Numbered from the stretch's first letter, positions 50,166 through 60,888 are shown. The stretch is DNA of 64,000 bases from Vreelandella songnenensis (GCF_003002925.1 NZ_PVTK01000005.1:221682-285681), one strand, 5' to 3'. A program made the numbers and translations. The notes: a model not told the origin generated them from the sequence alone.

Positions 50166-50957
50166 GTGGTTGAGGTCACCTTCGCCCAGCTGCAGGGCTG
50201 GCTTATCGCCTTCTTATGGCCCTTTGCGCGTATCACGGCCTTCATGGCCGCCGCACCGCTGTGGGGACATTCCAGTATTCCCAATCAGGCCAAGGTGGGT
50301 TTGGCCGTTCTGGTCAGTATTGTCATCGCACCTATTCTGCCAGCCATGCCCAACGTGGCCATCATGTCCTGGGCGGGAATCGGGATCATGGTCGAGCAGA
50401 TAGTGATCGGCCTGGCCATTGGTTTGGTCATGCACATCATACTGGCGGTTGTTCAAGCGGCGGGCGAGTATATCGGTTTGCAGATGGGCTTGGGGTTTGC
50501 CAGTTTCTTTGACGCTTCAAGCGGTACCAATATCATGGTGCTGTCGCGTATCTTGTACATGATCACGCTGCTGATGTTTCTAGCGTTTAACGGTCACCTG
50601 ATGGTGCTTGAAACGCTGGTAATGAGCTTTGAGACACTGCCTATCGGCATGGAAGGCCTCAATCCAAACGCCTTTGAGCTGCTGGCTCGCTATGCAGGCA
50701 CCATTTTTGCCTCGGGCATGCTGCTGGCGCTACCTTTAGTAGGGCCGCTACTGATTATCAACTTGGCGCTTGGCATTCTTAACCGTTCTGCTCCTCAGCT
50801 GACGGTGTTCAATATCGGCTTTCCTACCTCGCTGATCGTTGGCCTTACGCTCTTGATGGTGTTAATGACCGATATTGGCCGTTTTTTGCAATCGCTGTTC
50901 AGTCAGGGGCTCGGCATGATGCAAACGCTGATAGAAGCCATGGCCCCCTTAAACTAA
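50166..50957 (+). CDS. fliR: Flagellar export gate protein FliR
   Basis: 263 residues with six membrane segments (start VEVTFAQLQGWLIAFLWPFAR after a GTG codon at 50166) and the conserved FDASSGTNIMVLSRILYM and NRSAPQLTVFNIGFP motifs. It completes the FliPQR channel. Last gene of the plus-strand operon, with a terminator right after it. The ribosome site is poor. Confidence 0.96.
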   Translation: MVEVTFAQLQGWLIAFLWPFARITAFMAAAPLWGHSSIPNQAKVGLAVLVSIVIAPILPAMPNVAIMSWAGIGIMVEQIVIGLAIGLVMHIILAVVQAAGEYIGLQMGLGFASFFDASSGTNIMVLSRILYMITLLMFLAFNGHLMVLETLVMSFETLPIGMEGLNPNAFELLARYAGTIFASGMLLALPLVGPLLIINLALGILNRSAPQLTVFNIGFPTSLIVGLTLLMVLMTDIGRFLQSLFSQGLGMMQTLIEAMAPLN

Positions 50958-50989
50958 TCCCCCTTGAAGCTTTTAGCCTCAAGGGGGAT
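50957..50989. terminator. Terminator between fliR and flgL
   Basis: ATCCCCCTTGA / TCAAGGGGGAT, an 11-bp perfect stem with an 11-nt loop, between convergent operons. It lacks a T-run on either side, so it may act as a bidirectional barrier or stabiliser. Confidence 0.7.
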
Positions 50990-51018
50990 GGGGTAATACG
51001 GCACACGTACAGCCTGAT

Positions 51019-52284
51019 TTACATATAGTTGAATAGCGACATGCTTTTCATATCTACGAACGTCTTCTGCGCAGCCTGCAGGCCCACTTGTCGCAAGCTG
51101 TATTCAGAAATCGCTTCCGCATAATCCAGATCCACAAGATCAGACAGCGTCTGCGTGTAGTTCATCATCCGGTTTACGCCCACAGCATCGATAACATCCA
51201 ATTCATTAAGCCGGGCACCCGCAGACGCGCGAACAGACGAAATGTTATCAAACGCATTGTCGAGCTCACGAATAGAAGAGTTAAGCGTGTTACGCCGCTG
51301 CGCTTTATCGACATCGTTCTCGGCTGGGTTTTCCAGTACACGAATGGCTGACTCGAGCGTTCTAAATAGGTCGGGGCCGCGCTGCTCACTATTCGCCTTG
51401 GCCACCAAAATCTGATCGCCGCTTTGCGCTTTACCTTCAAGCGAAATATTCATTCCGCCAAATGAGATCTGCTGCTTACCCGAGCCATCCTGAGCATACG
51501 GCTGCTCAACCTGACCCGGCATGCCACCCCACGAGCCTGATGCCTTGTCAAAACGCTCTACGGTGTAAGTAGGCGCCTCTTCAGTTCCACCGAATGAAAG
51601 ACGATAGTCACTCCCGTAACCCTCATCGTTGACATTGGTTATTTGAGGACCTATGAACGTCACACTGCCCGCATTGACAGAATTATCTTCCTTGATGGCA
51701 GTCGCGACATAGCCTGCTCCACTGGGAACGCTCTGGAAGACGGCCTTGCCATTGTCGCCCACAGGTATACGGCGTGAGGCATCAACCTGCTGTTCGCGAT
51801 TAATATCACCACCGATATAACTTACATTTCCACCCGCAGCTCTGGTAAAGGGAGGAGCATTATCTTTATAGCCACCAAAGAGATAGCTACCATTACCATC
51901 CGCGGCGTTCGCTTGACCAATCAAGGTCTCATAGACCCCTTTTAACTCACTAGCAATAGAGGCGCGGTTAGAGTCGGTTAAAGCATCGCTGGATGCTTGT
52001 ATCAGAAGCGATTTTGCACTGCTGACAGCGTCAGTCATGCTATGGAGGACGCTTTCACTTTGTTGAATGGAGTTACGCGCCGAAACACGGGCATTCTTGT
52101 ACTGCTCATTCATGGACATCGACTGATCGACTCCCACAGCCCGTGAAGCGGCCTGTGGGTTGTCGGACGGGTTAACCACTTTTCGTCCGCTGGCAAGCTG
52201 TTGATTAACTTTCAGGAAATCGCTCTGCTGGCGATTCATAGATGCCGTGCTCTGCTCGAACATGGTGACGCTGCTAATACGCAT
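51019..52284 (-). CDS. flgL: Hook-filament junction protein FlgL (HAP3)
   Basis: 421 residues with flagellin-like ends: N-terminal MRISSVTMFEQSTASMNRQ and C-terminal YAEAISEYSLRQVGLQAAQKTF. The middle is variable. FlgL connects hook to filament together with FlgK. 17 nt after flgK. Confidence 0.97.
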   Translation of the reverse strand: MRISSVTMFEQSTASMNRQQSDFLKVNQQLASGRKVVNPSDNPQAASRAVGVDQSMSMNEQYKNARVSARNSIQQSESVLHSMTDAVSSAKSLLIQASSDALTDSNRASIASELKGVYETLIGQANAADGNGSYLFGGYKDNAPPFTRAAGGNVSYIGGDINREQQVDASRRIPVGDNGKAVFQSVPSGAGYVATAIKEDNSVNAGSVTFIGPQITNVNDEGYGSDYRLSFGGTEEAPTYTVERFDKASGSWGGMPGQVEQPYAQDGSGKQQISFGGMNISLEGKAQSGDQILVAKANSEQRGPDLFRTLESAIRVLENPAENDVDKAQRRNTLNSSIRELDNAFDNISSVRASAGARLNELDVIDAVGVNRMMNYTQTLSDLVDLDYAEAISEYSLRQVGLQAAQKTFVDMKSMSLFNYM

Positions 52285-52301
52285 AACAGGGACTCCTAAA
52301 A

Positions 52302-53909
52302 TTAGCTACGCAGGTTCAGGATGGTATCCATAATGGAGCCTGCGGTATCAATAACCCGCGCATTAGCCATATAGTACTGTTGGTAACGAATCAGGTTGGC
52401 GGCCTCTTCATCCAGATTGACCCCGGATTCTGACTGCTGAACCGCGCGCAGTTGATCTGTCAGCCCCTGGCGGGCCTCCAGGTTTACTTGAGTAATATTA
52501 GCACGGTTACCTACATCACTTACCAGGGCACCATAAGCACCGCTTACCGATGCGCTACCACCTACAATATTTTTACTTTGAAGCTCTTGAAGCGCCAGGG
52601 CATTGCGGTTGTCGCCGGAAGAAGCTTCCGAGCCGGCAGCGATCTTGTCAAGATCCGTAATATTGACATCCATACCACTGCCTGCGCGCCGTACTGGCTG
52701 AACTTCAAACGTGTCGCCATTAACGGGCATGCCTGCAAAAGAAATATTGATACCACCAAATGAAAGCGTATCATTTTCCCATTCAAAATCGACGCTGGCA
52801 CCACTGTCATTACGCGTCACAGTAAATGCATCATCGCTATAACTGACGGTATAATCGGTAGCACGCAGCTGATTTATATTAGCGGCATCGAACCCGATTG
52901 TATCTATATTGGTACTGTTACCCGCATGGCTGTACGCTTGGGGGGCACGCACCCTGAAGAAGTCCTCGCCTTCATTCCCGTTGAGATCGATGCCCTGCTT
53001 GTGCTGTTCGTTGAAGGCTACCGACAGCGAAACCGCCAGTTGACCGATCTGGTTCTGAGTCTTGTCCAGCGTTTCGGAACGGAAGGTCATCAGCCCGCCA
53101 AGTGCGCCGCCTTTGATGGCCGACTCCTCTAACTGAATAACATTGCCGCCGCCATCTCGATAGCCCACCACGGTGCGCTGAGGATCATAGTCGGCCTGCA
53201 TGGTAGTAAGCTTGAACGAGCTGGTACCAGTGACCAGCGGCTGGCCATTGGGCAAACTGATATTGTAGGTCTTGCCATCCTGCACGTTCAGACGCAGATC
53301 CATACGTTCGTTGAGATCGGAGACAAGCTTGTCACGTTGGTTCAATAGGCTATTAGGAGCCTCACCTGAGCGCGCCCTTGCAAGGGAGATCTCTTTATTC
53401 AGCCCGGCGATCTGCTCGACCGTATTATTGATCTGGGTAACTTCATCCTTTATCTGACTATTGATGTTGTTCTGCATATCCTGCAGATAGCCATCAAAAG
53501 AGCGGAACTGGGAGCTCAGAGTATTGGCAGTCCCGAGCACGCCCTGGCGAGCCGCCGGATCAGAAGGCGCACTTGCCACCGCATCCAGAGAAGAGAAAAA
53601 ATTCTGCATGAGCGGCGAAAGACCCGCACCTCGATCTGCCAACAAATTATCTATCTGCGAAATCTGGTTATTGTAGGTGTTCAGCGCGCTGGATTGGGTC
53701 TTGGCATTGTTTAACTGATTGGCCACATAAGTATTGAACTGACGTTCGATACTGTCAACGCGAACGCCGCCACCAGTGCGCCCTTCCCCTAATTGGGCAA
53801 GCTCGCGGTTATAACCTGGCGTAAACACGTTGCTGATATTATTGCTGGTCGTGTTCAGGGCATTTTGCGCCGCGTTCAGGCCGCTTAAACCAACAGAAAA
53901 CATGCTCAT
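52302..53909 (-). CDS. flgK: Hook-filament junction protein FlgK (HAP1)
   Basis: 535 residues, N-terminus SVGLSGLNAAQNALNTTSNN and C-terminus GVNLDEEAANLIRYQQYY typical of the rod/hook family. First junction protein after the hook. A sigma-28 promoter lies directly upstream, so flgKL can be made late, independent of flgB-J. Confidence 0.98.
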   Translation of the reverse strand: MSMFSVGLSGLNAAQNALNTTSNNISNVFTPGYNRELAQLGEGRTGGGVRVDSIERQFNTYVANQLNNAKTQSSALNTYNNQISQIDNLLADRGAGLSPLMQNFFSSLDAVASAPSDPAARQGVLGTANTLSSQFRSFDGYLQDMQNNINSQIKDEVTQINNTVEQIAGLNKEISLARARSGEAPNSLLNQRDKLVSDLNERMDLRLNVQDGKTYNISLPNGQPLVTGTSSFKLTTMQADYDPQRTVVGYRDGGGNVIQLEESAIKGGALGGLMTFRSETLDKTQNQIGQLAVSLSVAFNEQHKQGIDLNGNEGEDFFRVRAPQAYSHAGNSTNIDTIGFDAANINQLRATDYTVSYSDDAFTVTRNDSGASVDFEWENDTLSFGGINISFAGMPVNGDTFEVQPVRRAGSGMDVNITDLDKIAAGSEASSGDNRNALALQELQSKNIVGGSASVSGAYGALVSDVGNRANITQVNLEARQGLTDQLRAVQQSESGVNLDEEAANLIRYQQYYMANARVIDTAGSIMDTILNLRS

Positions 53910-53937
53910 AATTTATATCCTCAAACCGATACCCACT

Positions 53938-53964
53938 TTATCGGCAGCATTCTGAAAAACTTGA
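53938..53964 (-). promoter_or_regulatory. Sigma-28 promoter of flgKL
   Basis: Minus strand TCAAGTTT (53957-53964), 11 nt, GCCGATAA (53938-53945): the -10 is a perfect consensus. It lies in the gap after flgJ. Confidence 0.9.
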
Positions 53965-53970
53965 GAACCG

Positions 53971-54993
53971 CTAGCGGGAATCGGCCAGTAAGGTACCTGC
54001 GTCAGGTAGCGTGCCCATCGTGTTCATCACGGCGATAAGCTTCTGTGCATAGCGTGGATCCGTTGCATACCCGCCCTGCTGAAGTGCGTGGGCCGCCTGT
54101 TCGGCGCTGCCCGCCTGCACCACACCTGCATAACGCGCATTTTTACCTATCAGATTGGCATAGTCGGTAAGCGAGTGCTCGAATGAATCGTAAACACGGA
54201 AGGTATCCACTACCTGAGTACGCCGCCCATTGATATATTCGTGTGTCACGATATCGGTGGTTTCTCCACGCCAATGGCTTCCTGCCTTGATACCAAAGAG
54301 ATTATGGCTATTGCCACCCTGGCGGGTAGCTATCTCGTGCCGCCCCCAGCCCGTTTCCAGCGCAGCCTGGGCCAGAATCAGCTCAGCCGGTACACCGCTG
54401 ACCCGACTGGCAGCCTGGGCAGGCGTGGCAAGCTTGTCCAGGAACCGTTGGACATGATCTGGCGCGTTGGTGGATACCGATGAACGAGATATGGCAGGTC
54501 CTGATGCCTCGGCGATGGCTTTTTCGCGAATGGCTTCAAGCTCGCTCAGGAATCGACCATCCGCCTGAGCTCCCACCGCGCGCTCACCTTGAGGCTGCAG
54601 TGCACCATCCAGCACGCGGGGCGTACCCCGCGGGATGCCGGCAATCAGCGCCTGAAGCTCCTTATCCGCCTTGGGCGCTCCACCGATAGCGCCCTGGCGC
54701 TGCAGCTGCTCTACCAGTACGTCGGCGAGGCCCATTCCCTTCGAGGCAATAACCTGTGACCACTGCTGGTCCAGCATCTGCTGATAAGTATCGGTAGTAG
54801 AGCTGCTCATCAGGTCAGAAGTCGGAATGGCATCCCGCATGCTCTTCATCATCATTTGCACAAAGAGCGCCTCGAACTGCTGCGCGGCGGAGTGGACACC
54901 GGCCTCAGGATCGATGCGTGCGGTGTGCTGCAAACGCTGGAAGCCTTGCACATCAAGTGCAAACTGGCTGGTCATGTCATTGGAAATACTCAT
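53971..54993 (-). CDS. flgJ: Rod-cap protein and muramidase FlgJ
   Basis: 340 residues. The N-terminal rod-scaffold domain (QQFEALFVQMMMKSMRDAIP) joins a C-terminal glucosaminidase domain (LAQAALETGWGRHEIA, then NLFGIKAGSHWRGE) that opens peptidoglycan for the rod. The ATG lies one base into the flgI stop (TGATG), with GGAGG upstream. Confidence 0.97.
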   Translation of the reverse strand: MSISNDMTSQFALDVQGFQRLQHTARIDPEAGVHSAAQQFEALFVQMMMKSMRDAIPTSDLMSSSTTDTYQQMLDQQWSQVIASKGMGLADVLVEQLQRQGAIGGAPKADKELQALIAGIPRGTPRVLDGALQPQGERAVGAQADGRFLSELEAIREKAIAEASGPAISRSSVSTNAPDHVQRFLDKLATPAQAASRVSGVPAELILAQAALETGWGRHEIATRQGGNSHNLFGIKAGSHWRGETTDIVTHEYINGRRTQVVDTFRVYDSFEHSLTDYANLIGKNARYAGVVQAGSAEQAAHALQQGGYATDPRYAQKLIAVMNTMGTLPDAGTLLADSR

Positions 54994-56129
54994 CAAATGA
55001 CCTCCAGCTCAGCGCGCAGGGAGCCGGACGCTTTCAGCGCTTCCAGTATCGACATCAGATCCTGAGGGGTGGCGCCTAGCGCATTCAATGCGTTGACCAC
55101 TTCGTTAAGCTGAGCCCCTTCGACAATCTGCAGGTAGGCTTCCTGCTGCTCAATATTGATGTCGGCATCCGGTACCACGACCGTCTGCCCTTGCCCCAAG
55201 GGCGCTGGCTGGCTTACGCCAAAGCGTGAATCGATCATGATGGACAGGCTGCCATGGGCCACGGCCGCCTGACGCAGGGTCACGGCACTGTTCATGACCA
55301 CAGAACCCGTGCGTGAATTGAGCACTACGCGTGCCGGAGCCTCTGTGGGCGTAACCTGTACATTTTCGACCCGCGCCATGAAATTGACCCGTGCATTGGG
55401 GTCAAGCGGGCCATCCAAGGCAATTACACGGCCGTCACGGGCGTAGGCTACCGATTGACCGAACTCGCTGTTGATGGCGGATACCATACGCTGCACGGTG
55501 CCAAAATCAGCCTCGTTCAGCTGCAATTCCAGCAGGCCACCATTGCCACCTAGATTGAGCGGCACTTCGCGCTCGACCAGCGCTCCGCCCGGGATGCGCC
55601 CCGAGGCCTGCTGATTGATCTGTACGCTACTGCCGCCCGCCTGAGCACCCGCACCACCTACCAGCATATTGCCTTGGGCAATGGCATAGGTATCGCCATC
55701 AGCACCTTTCAGGGGTGTCATTAGAAGCGTACCGCCACGCAAGCTGCGCGCGTTGGCAATCGATGAAACCACGATATCCAGGCGCTGGCCGGGGCGCGAA
55801 AAAGGCGGTAGATCGGCGGTCACCATCACCGCGGCTACGTTTCGCAGCTGCATGTTGGTGCCCGGCGGAATGGTCACGCCCAGTTGCGACAGCATGTTTG
55901 TCAAGCTCTGGCCGGTAAAGGGTGCCTGGGTCGTCTGGTCGCCCGTGCTGTCCAGCCCCACGACCAGCCCGTACCCCACCAGCTGGTTATCGCGCACGCC
56001 TGCAAAGTTGGCCAGCTCGCGAATGCGCTCAGCATGAGCCGGGAGAGCAAGCAGACATACAAGCATCACGCTACCCAGTTGAGCCAGGCGTCTTTTAACC
56101 GATCGAAAACCATTTAGCCGCATTGCCAT
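54993..56129 (-). CDS. flgI: P-ring protein FlgI
   Basis: 378 residues with a signal peptide ending ALPAHA and the family N-terminus ERIRELANFAGVRDNQLVGYGL (in parts: RIRELANFAGVRDNQ and LVGYGLVVGLDSTGD). It forms the periplasmic P ring around the rod. ATG 56129 was preferred; a second ATG two codons on is possible. Confidence 0.98.
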   Translation of the reverse strand: MAMRLNGFRSVKRRLAQLGSVMLVCLLALPAHAERIRELANFAGVRDNQLVGYGLVVGLDSTGDQTTQAPFTGQSLTNMLSQLGVTIPPGTNMQLRNVAAVMVTADLPPFSRPGQRLDIVVSSIANARSLRGGTLLMTPLKGADGDTYAIAQGNMLVGGAGAQAGGSSVQINQQASGRIPGGALVEREVPLNLGGNGGLLELQLNEADFGTVQRMVSAINSEFGQSVAYARDGRVIALDGPLDPNARVNFMARVENVQVTPTEAPARVVLNSRTGSVVMNSAVTLRQAAVAHGSLSIMIDSRFGVSQPAPLGQGQTVVVPDADINIEQQEAYLQIVEGAQLNEVVNALNALGATPQDLMSILEALKASGSLRAELEVI

Positions 56130-56168
56130 CACTCTGGATTACTCTGCTGTGTGACCTTCCAGGCACTG

Positions 56169-56858
56169 CTAGAAAGGCGAAACATTCAGGAAAAAGCGCT
56201 GTAGCCATCCCATGTGCTGCGCTTCATTGATATAGCCATCCCCCACATACTCAATGCGAGCATCGGCTACCTGGGTGGACGGCACCGTATTCTGGGTCGT
56301 TATCGTCCGAGGATTCACCACGCCCGAGAAACGGATAAACTCCGTTCCCTGGTTGATGGCTATCTGCTTTTCACCTCTTACCCGCAGGTTGCCATTATTC
56401 ATGACCTCCAGAACCGATACGGTAATCGTACCGGTAAAGGAGTTGTTCGCCTGGGCGCCCCCACCACCAGCAAAATCGCTCGCCCCAGAAACATCAAAGC
56501 CATACTCAGCCAGGGCATCGAGAACGTCGGGTAGCTGGGCAAGCTCCAGTGTGGAGCTGCCGGTACGGTTGGCATTCGAGCGCGCGTTCTTGCTCGCGCT
56601 TACCTGCTCATCCAGCACGATAGTGAGAATATCGCCCATGGCTCTGGGGCGGCGGTCTTCAAACAGAGGCTGATAACCACGCCGCGCCTGGTAGATTGAG
56701 CCGTTAGGAACGGGCGGCGGGCGATCCACGATATCGATCTGCTCCTGTTCGCCCACAACCGAAGCACGGGGTATCTGTGCGCAGCCCGCGGCTACCAGTA
56801 TAAAAAACAGCACAGCGATAACGCCTAGCCGACGGCCAAGATAGTTCAATTCCCGCAT
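56169..56858 (-). CDS. flgH: L-ring lipoprotein FlgH
   Basis: 229 residues with a lipobox (LVAAGC, lipidated C26), and the conserved [21 protein letters not shown] and [22 protein letters not shown] (in parts). It forms the outer-membrane L ring. Confidence 0.98.
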   Translation of the reverse strand: MRELNYLGRRLGVIAVLFFILVAAGCAQIPRASVVGEQEQIDIVDRPPPVPNGSIYQARRGYQPLFEDRRPRAMGDILTIVLDEQVSASKNARSNANRTGSSTLELAQLPDVLDALAEYGFDVSGASDFAGGGGAQANNSFTGTITVSVLEVMNNGNLRVRGEKQIAINQGTEFIRFSGVVNPRTITTQNTVPSTQVADARIEYVGDGYINEAQHMGWLQRFFLNVSPF

Positions 56859-56882
56859 GGCTCAATAGACCTCAAGACGCGC

Positions 56883-57665
56883 TTAGAGCTGGCTCAGTCG
56901 CGCCAGCATTTCATCGCTGGTCGACACGGCCCGACTGTTGATTTCATAGGCACGCTGCGTCTGGATCATGCTGACCATCTCTTCCACAACGTTCACGTTC
57001 GACGTTTCCACAAAGCCTTGGAAAAGGCGGCCGGCACCATTGTTACCAGGTATGTTCTCATTCGGTGCGCCGGAAGCGCCGGTTTCCAGATAAAGGTTAC
57101 CGCCGACACTCTCCAGACCCGCTGGATTGATGAACGAGGTCAGCGTAATTTGACCCACGTTATTATCCAGAGCGATCCCCGGCTGACGGACGCTTACCGT
57201 GCCATCTTCGGCGATCGTCACGGCCAGGGCATTCTCGGGCACGAAAATGGCCGGCTCCAGCGGATAGCCGTTGGCGGTTACCATCTGGCCATTTTCATTG
57301 AGCTGAAAGCTGCCGTCTCGGGTATAGCCCGTGGTGCCATCCGGCAGCAGTACCTGAAAGAAGCCTTCGCCGTTGATGGCCAGGTCACGCGAATTTTCTG
57401 TCTGTTCCAAACCGCCCTGAGTATGCAGACGCTCAGTGGCCACGGCGCGAACCCCGGTACCCACCTGCATACCGGAGGGCAGGCGATCCTGAATGTTGTT
57501 CTGGGCGCCAGGCTGACGCATGTTCTGATACAACAGGTCTTCAAATACCGGACGCGAGCGCTTGAACCCATTGGTGCTGACGTTGGCCAGGTTATTGGAG
57601 ATAACGTCCAGCTTGGTCTGCTGGGACTCAAGCCCGGTCTTGGCGGTCCATAAAGAAGTAATCAT
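56883..57665 (-). CDS. flgG: Distal rod protein FlgG
   Basis: 260 residues, normal length. N-terminus [22 protein letters not shown]-terminus [20 protein letters not shown] and [17 protein letters not shown]. It forms the distal rod. Next to flgF, 34 nt apart. Confidence 0.98.
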   Translation of the reverse strand: MITSLWTAKTGLESQQTKLDVISNNLANVSTNGFKRSRPVFEDLLYQNMRQPGAQNNIQDRLPSGMQVGTGVRAVATERLHTQGGLEQTENSRDLAINGEGFFQVLLPDGTTGYTRDGSFQLNENGQMVTANGYPLEPAIFVPENALAVTIAEDGTVSVRQPGIALDNNVGQITLTSFINPAGLESVGGNLYLETGASGAPNENIPGNNGAGRLFQGFVETSNVNVVEEMVSMIQTQRAYEINSRAVSTSDEMLARLSQL

Positions 57666-57699
57666 GAGATTCGTGTTCCCTTGAACAAGAGGCTAGGGT

Positions 57700-58458
57700 T
57701 TAGCCCTGAATGGAGAGAATGCTGTTGGCGCGCTGAGCGTTTTCGTCAGCGGTGCTGAGCATCTTCATTTGCATGTCGTAGCGCCGGGCAACGTCGATCA
57801 TCGACACCATGGCATCCACGGCGCTGACGTTACTGCCTTCAAGTGCGCCACTCACCAGGCGAGCATTCTCATCACCCGGCAGGGCACCTGGCGCCCCTTC
57901 TTCATTGAGCGGTCCACGAAACAGGCCATCATCACCGCGGGTCAGCACCTGTTCATCAGGCGTTACCAGCTTGATACGGCCAACTTCAACCAGCGCTTCA
58001 GGGCCTTCGCCTGCAGGAATGGCACTGACCGTGCCATCGGCACCAATGGATAGCTGCGCGCCCTGAGGGACCGCAATCGGACCACCGTCGCCCATGACCG
58101 GGCGCCCGACGTTCAGCAGTACACCGTCGCTGTCGAGCTGAAGATCGCCCCGCTTGGTATAGGTTTCGGTACCATCATCCGCCAATACCGCCATCCAGGC
58201 GCCACCCTGCATCGCCACGTCCAGCGCACGGCCGGTAAACTCAACCGGCCCCTGGGAAAAATCACTGCCTGGCGTGGTCGTGACCACCGAGGTGCGCGTT
58301 GCCAGCAGCGCGTCGCCTTGAACAGGTACCGAACGCGCTGCCTGCAACTGGGCACGAAAGCCCGTCGTGGTCACATTGGACAGGTTGTTGGTCACCACCG
58401 ACTGCTGGTCCATGGCGTTTTTAGCACCGCTCATGGCGGTATAAAGCATCCGATCCAC
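57700..58458 (-). CDS. flgF: Proximal rod protein FlgF
   Basis: 252 residues with MSGAKNAMDQQSVVTNNLSN near the N-terminus and EGSNVSAVDAMVSMIDVARR near the C-terminus, as in rod proteins. GGAG upstream of the ATG. Confidence 0.97.
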   Translation of the reverse strand: MDRMLYTAMSGAKNAMDQQSVVTNNLSNVTTTGFRAQLQAARSVPVQGDALLATRTSVVTTTPGSDFSQGPVEFTGRALDVAMQGGAWMAVLADDGTETYTKRGDLQLDSDGVLLNVGRPVMGDGGPIAVPQGAQLSIGADGTVSAIPAGEGPEALVEVGRIKLVTPDEQVLTRGDDGLFRGPLNEEGAPGALPGDENARLVSGALEGSNVSAVDAMVSMIDVARRYDMQMKMLSTADENAQRANSILSIQG

Positions 58459-58490
58459 GCTGGCCTACTCCTTACAGAAATGACCCGTTA

Positions 58491-59714
58491 TCAAAGGTTG
58501 ATAATGGTTTGCAGGAGTTCATCCTGAGTACTGATGGTCTGTGAATTCGCCTGATAGGCACGCTGTGCCACGATCATGTCCACCAGCTCACGTGCCAAGT
58601 CCACGTTCGAGGTTTCAGTCGCGCTGGGCTGGATAAGACCGCGCAGACCGGTGCCCGGCGCGCCAACCAGTTCCTGACCGGACGAAGCGGTGGAGGTCCA
58701 CAGATTATTGCCCTCGGGCTTCAACCCTTCCGGGTTACGGAAACTGACCAGTGCCACTTGGCCGGCAGCAAGCGACTGCTCGTTGGAGTAGTTGCGCATG
58801 ATGGTGCCATCATCCTGGATGGTAATACCGACCAGTGACCCCGAGGCGTAGCCATTCTGGTTGGTGTCGTTAACCGTCGAGCTTTCTGCAAACTGGGTGG
58901 AGCCCTGAAAGTTGAACGCAATGCCCAGATTTTCGAAAGCAGTGCCGAACTCGCCCGTATTGATGTTTAGGGGCGTCGAGCCATCAGTTTGCAAAGTACC
59001 GTTTTGGTTAAAAGCCAAAGAACCCAGGTTAAGGTTCTCATAGACTTGAGCATCACTTGGCCCACCGCTGAGACGTCCACGTACTTGCCAGGCATTTACC
59101 GCACCTTCATCTTTTATAAAATAAAGGTTCAAGTTGCGCGCGTTACCCTGGGAGTCAAAAACGGTTGCGTTAGTCGAGTAGTTGTATGTACTGCCATTGC
59201 CAGCATCAAATGCAGCAGGATTCATTCCTGGCTGACCAGAGTCAAGATTAAGCTGAACATTCAACTGCGTAGTAGCATTGGCAGCCAACCCTGTTGCATC
59301 AACCAATAACGGTTGTACAGCACCGCCAGCCTGAACATTACCTGCTGCATCGGCCGGATAGCCCATGATTTGCGCGCCCTGGGCATTCACCAATCGGCCA
59401 TTGGCCGTCATGGTTAGTTGGCCGTTACGCGAATAGCCTACTTCTCCATTGGGCTGCTGAAAGCGAAAAAAGCCTTCTCCCGCAATGGCCAAGTCCATAT
59501 TACGCGACGAAGACTCGATATTGCCTTGCGAAAAGTCCTGAAGTACTGCCGCAGTACGCACGCCAAGTCCGATACGCGATTCGGCGAAGACATCCGCGAA
59601 CTGTACGTCGGAGCTTTTAAAACCAACGGTTTGTGAGTTGGCAATGTTGTTGCCAATGGCGCCTAGTTTTTCACGTTGCGCGTTTAGGCCGCTGAGTGCT
59701 TGTGAGAAGCTCAT
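58491..59714 (-). CDS. flgE: Hook protein FlgE
   Basis: 407 residues, close to E. coli FlgE (402). N-terminus SFSQALSGLNAQREKLGAIG and C-terminus ETSNVDLARELVDMIVAQRA. The middle Ser/Thr/Asn-rich part forms the hook surface. Strong AGGAG before the ATG. Confidence 0.98.
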   Translation of the reverse strand: MSFSQALSGLNAQREKLGAIGNNIANSQTVGFKSSDVQFADVFAESRIGLGVRTAAVLQDFSQGNIESSSRNMDLAIAGEGFFRFQQPNGEVGYSRNGQLTMTANGRLVNAQGAQIMGYPADAAGNVQAGGAVQPLLVDATGLAANATTQLNVQLNLDSGQPGMNPAAFDAGNGSTYNYSTNATVFDSQGNARNLNLYFIKDEGAVNAWQVRGRLSGGPSDAQVYENLNLGSLAFNQNGTLQTDGSTPLNINTGEFGTAFENLGIAFNFQGSTQFAESSTVNDTNQNGYASGSLVGITIQDDGTIMRNYSNEQSLAAGQVALVSFRNPEGLKPEGNNLWTSTASSGQELVGAPGTGLRGLIQPSATETSNVDLARELVDMIVAQRAYQANSQTISTQDELLQTIINL

Positions 59715-59750
59715 GATGTTCTCCTGAAAAAGAGGTTGTTTAGCGAATAA

Positions 59751-60449
59751 TCAAAGAATTTGTTTAATTTGATCAAGCGCTACCTGACCGTAGATCGCGC
59801 CCAGATCCAGACGAACATCGTTGCCACCTGCGCCGGGCGAAACACCCTGCACCAGCGCATAGTTGAGCGCTCGTGACTCCATCAGCTCACCTTTGGCATT
59901 CGTCGCCTTGAAATTGACGCTATAGGCGCCTGCCGGTACCGCCGCGCCCTCGTTCGTCAATCCGCCCCAACTAAAGGACTCGACGCCTGCCGCTACCGCA
60001 CCCAGATCCTTGGTGTAAACCACTTCACCGGCTTTACTGACGATAGTGGCTACCACGTTGTCAGCGGGGGATCCCAGCTCAATACCAAAAGGCGTGGCGT
60101 AAGAGCCATTCGTTTCATCAACGCTTACCATTACGCTATTGCCGGGTACCAGCACTGCCTTGTCGATCAGGCCTGCAGCCTGCAACGTCCTTGAGGCATC
60201 CATCTGCTGGGTAATACCCTTGAGCGTACTGTTCAGCTCTTCAATGCCGCTGACCGTATTGATCTGTGCCAGCTGCGAGGTCATTTCCGCGTTTTCCATT
60301 GGATTCAGCGGATCCTGATTCTGTAGCTGGGTGATCAGCAAAGTCATGAAGCTATCGCGTAGATCATCCGATCGGCGGGCAGACGCCCCATTGGTGCTGG
60401 TGCTACCGCCGTTAACGCCATTTAAAACGCTCGTATCAATAGTACTCAT
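59751..60449 (-). CDS. flgD: Hook-cap protein FlgD
   Basis: 232 residues with SFMTLLITQLQNQDPLNPMENAE (in parts) typical of FlgD and a tudor/FN3-like C-terminal half. It caps the growing hook. The gap to flgC is 2 nt. Confidence 0.97.
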   Translation of the reverse strand: MSTIDTSVLNGVNGGSTSTNGASARRSDDLRDSFMTLLITQLQNQDPLNPMENAEMTSQLAQINTVSGIEELNSTLKGITQQMDASRTLQAAGLIDKAVLVPGNSVMVSVDETNGSYATPFGIELGSPADNVVATIVSKAGEVVYTKDLGAVAAGVESFSWGGLTNEGAAVPAGAYSVNFKATNAKGELMESRALNYALVQGVSPGAGGNDVRLDLGAIYGQVALDQIKQIL

Positions 60450-60451
60450 GC

Positions 60452-60862
60452 TTACCCCTCACCCAGGGACAGTGTCTGTATCATCATCTGCTTTGTGGTA
60501 TTAAAAACTTCGACGTTCGCCTGGTAGGAGCGAGACGCAGAAATCATGTTTACCATTTCATGTACTGGCTCCACGTTAGGCTTGGCGACATAGCCATCTT
60601 CATCCGCTGCGGGATGGTTCGGCATATATTCAAGGCGTAACGGTGAGTCATCTTCGACAATTTCGGCAACCCGTACGCCACCCACACCGTAGCGGGTATT
60701 CTGCGCCTGGGACTCAAACATCACCTGCTTGGCACGATAGGTTTCACCGTCGGGCCCGGCAATGCTGTCGGCATTGGCCATATTGCTGGCGGTAACGTTC
60801 ATGCGCTGTGACTGGGCGCTCATGGCAGAACCGGCCACATCAAACGCTGAAAACATCGACAT
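60452..60862 (-). CDS. flgC: Proximal rod protein FlgC
   Basis: 136 residues, N-terminus SAFDVAGSAMSAQSQRMNVT and C-terminus EMVNMISASRSYQANVEVFN. GGAGGAG before the ATG. Follows flgB. Confidence 0.98.
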   Translation of the reverse strand: MSMFSAFDVAGSAMSAQSQRMNVTASNMANADSIAGPDGETYRAKQVMFESQAQNTRYGVGGVRVAEIVEDDSPLRLEYMPNHPAADEDGYVAKPNVEPVHEMVNMISASRSYQANVEVFNTTKQMMIQTLSLGEG

Positions 60863-60888
60863 ACTTATCTCCTCCGCAATTGGCTTGC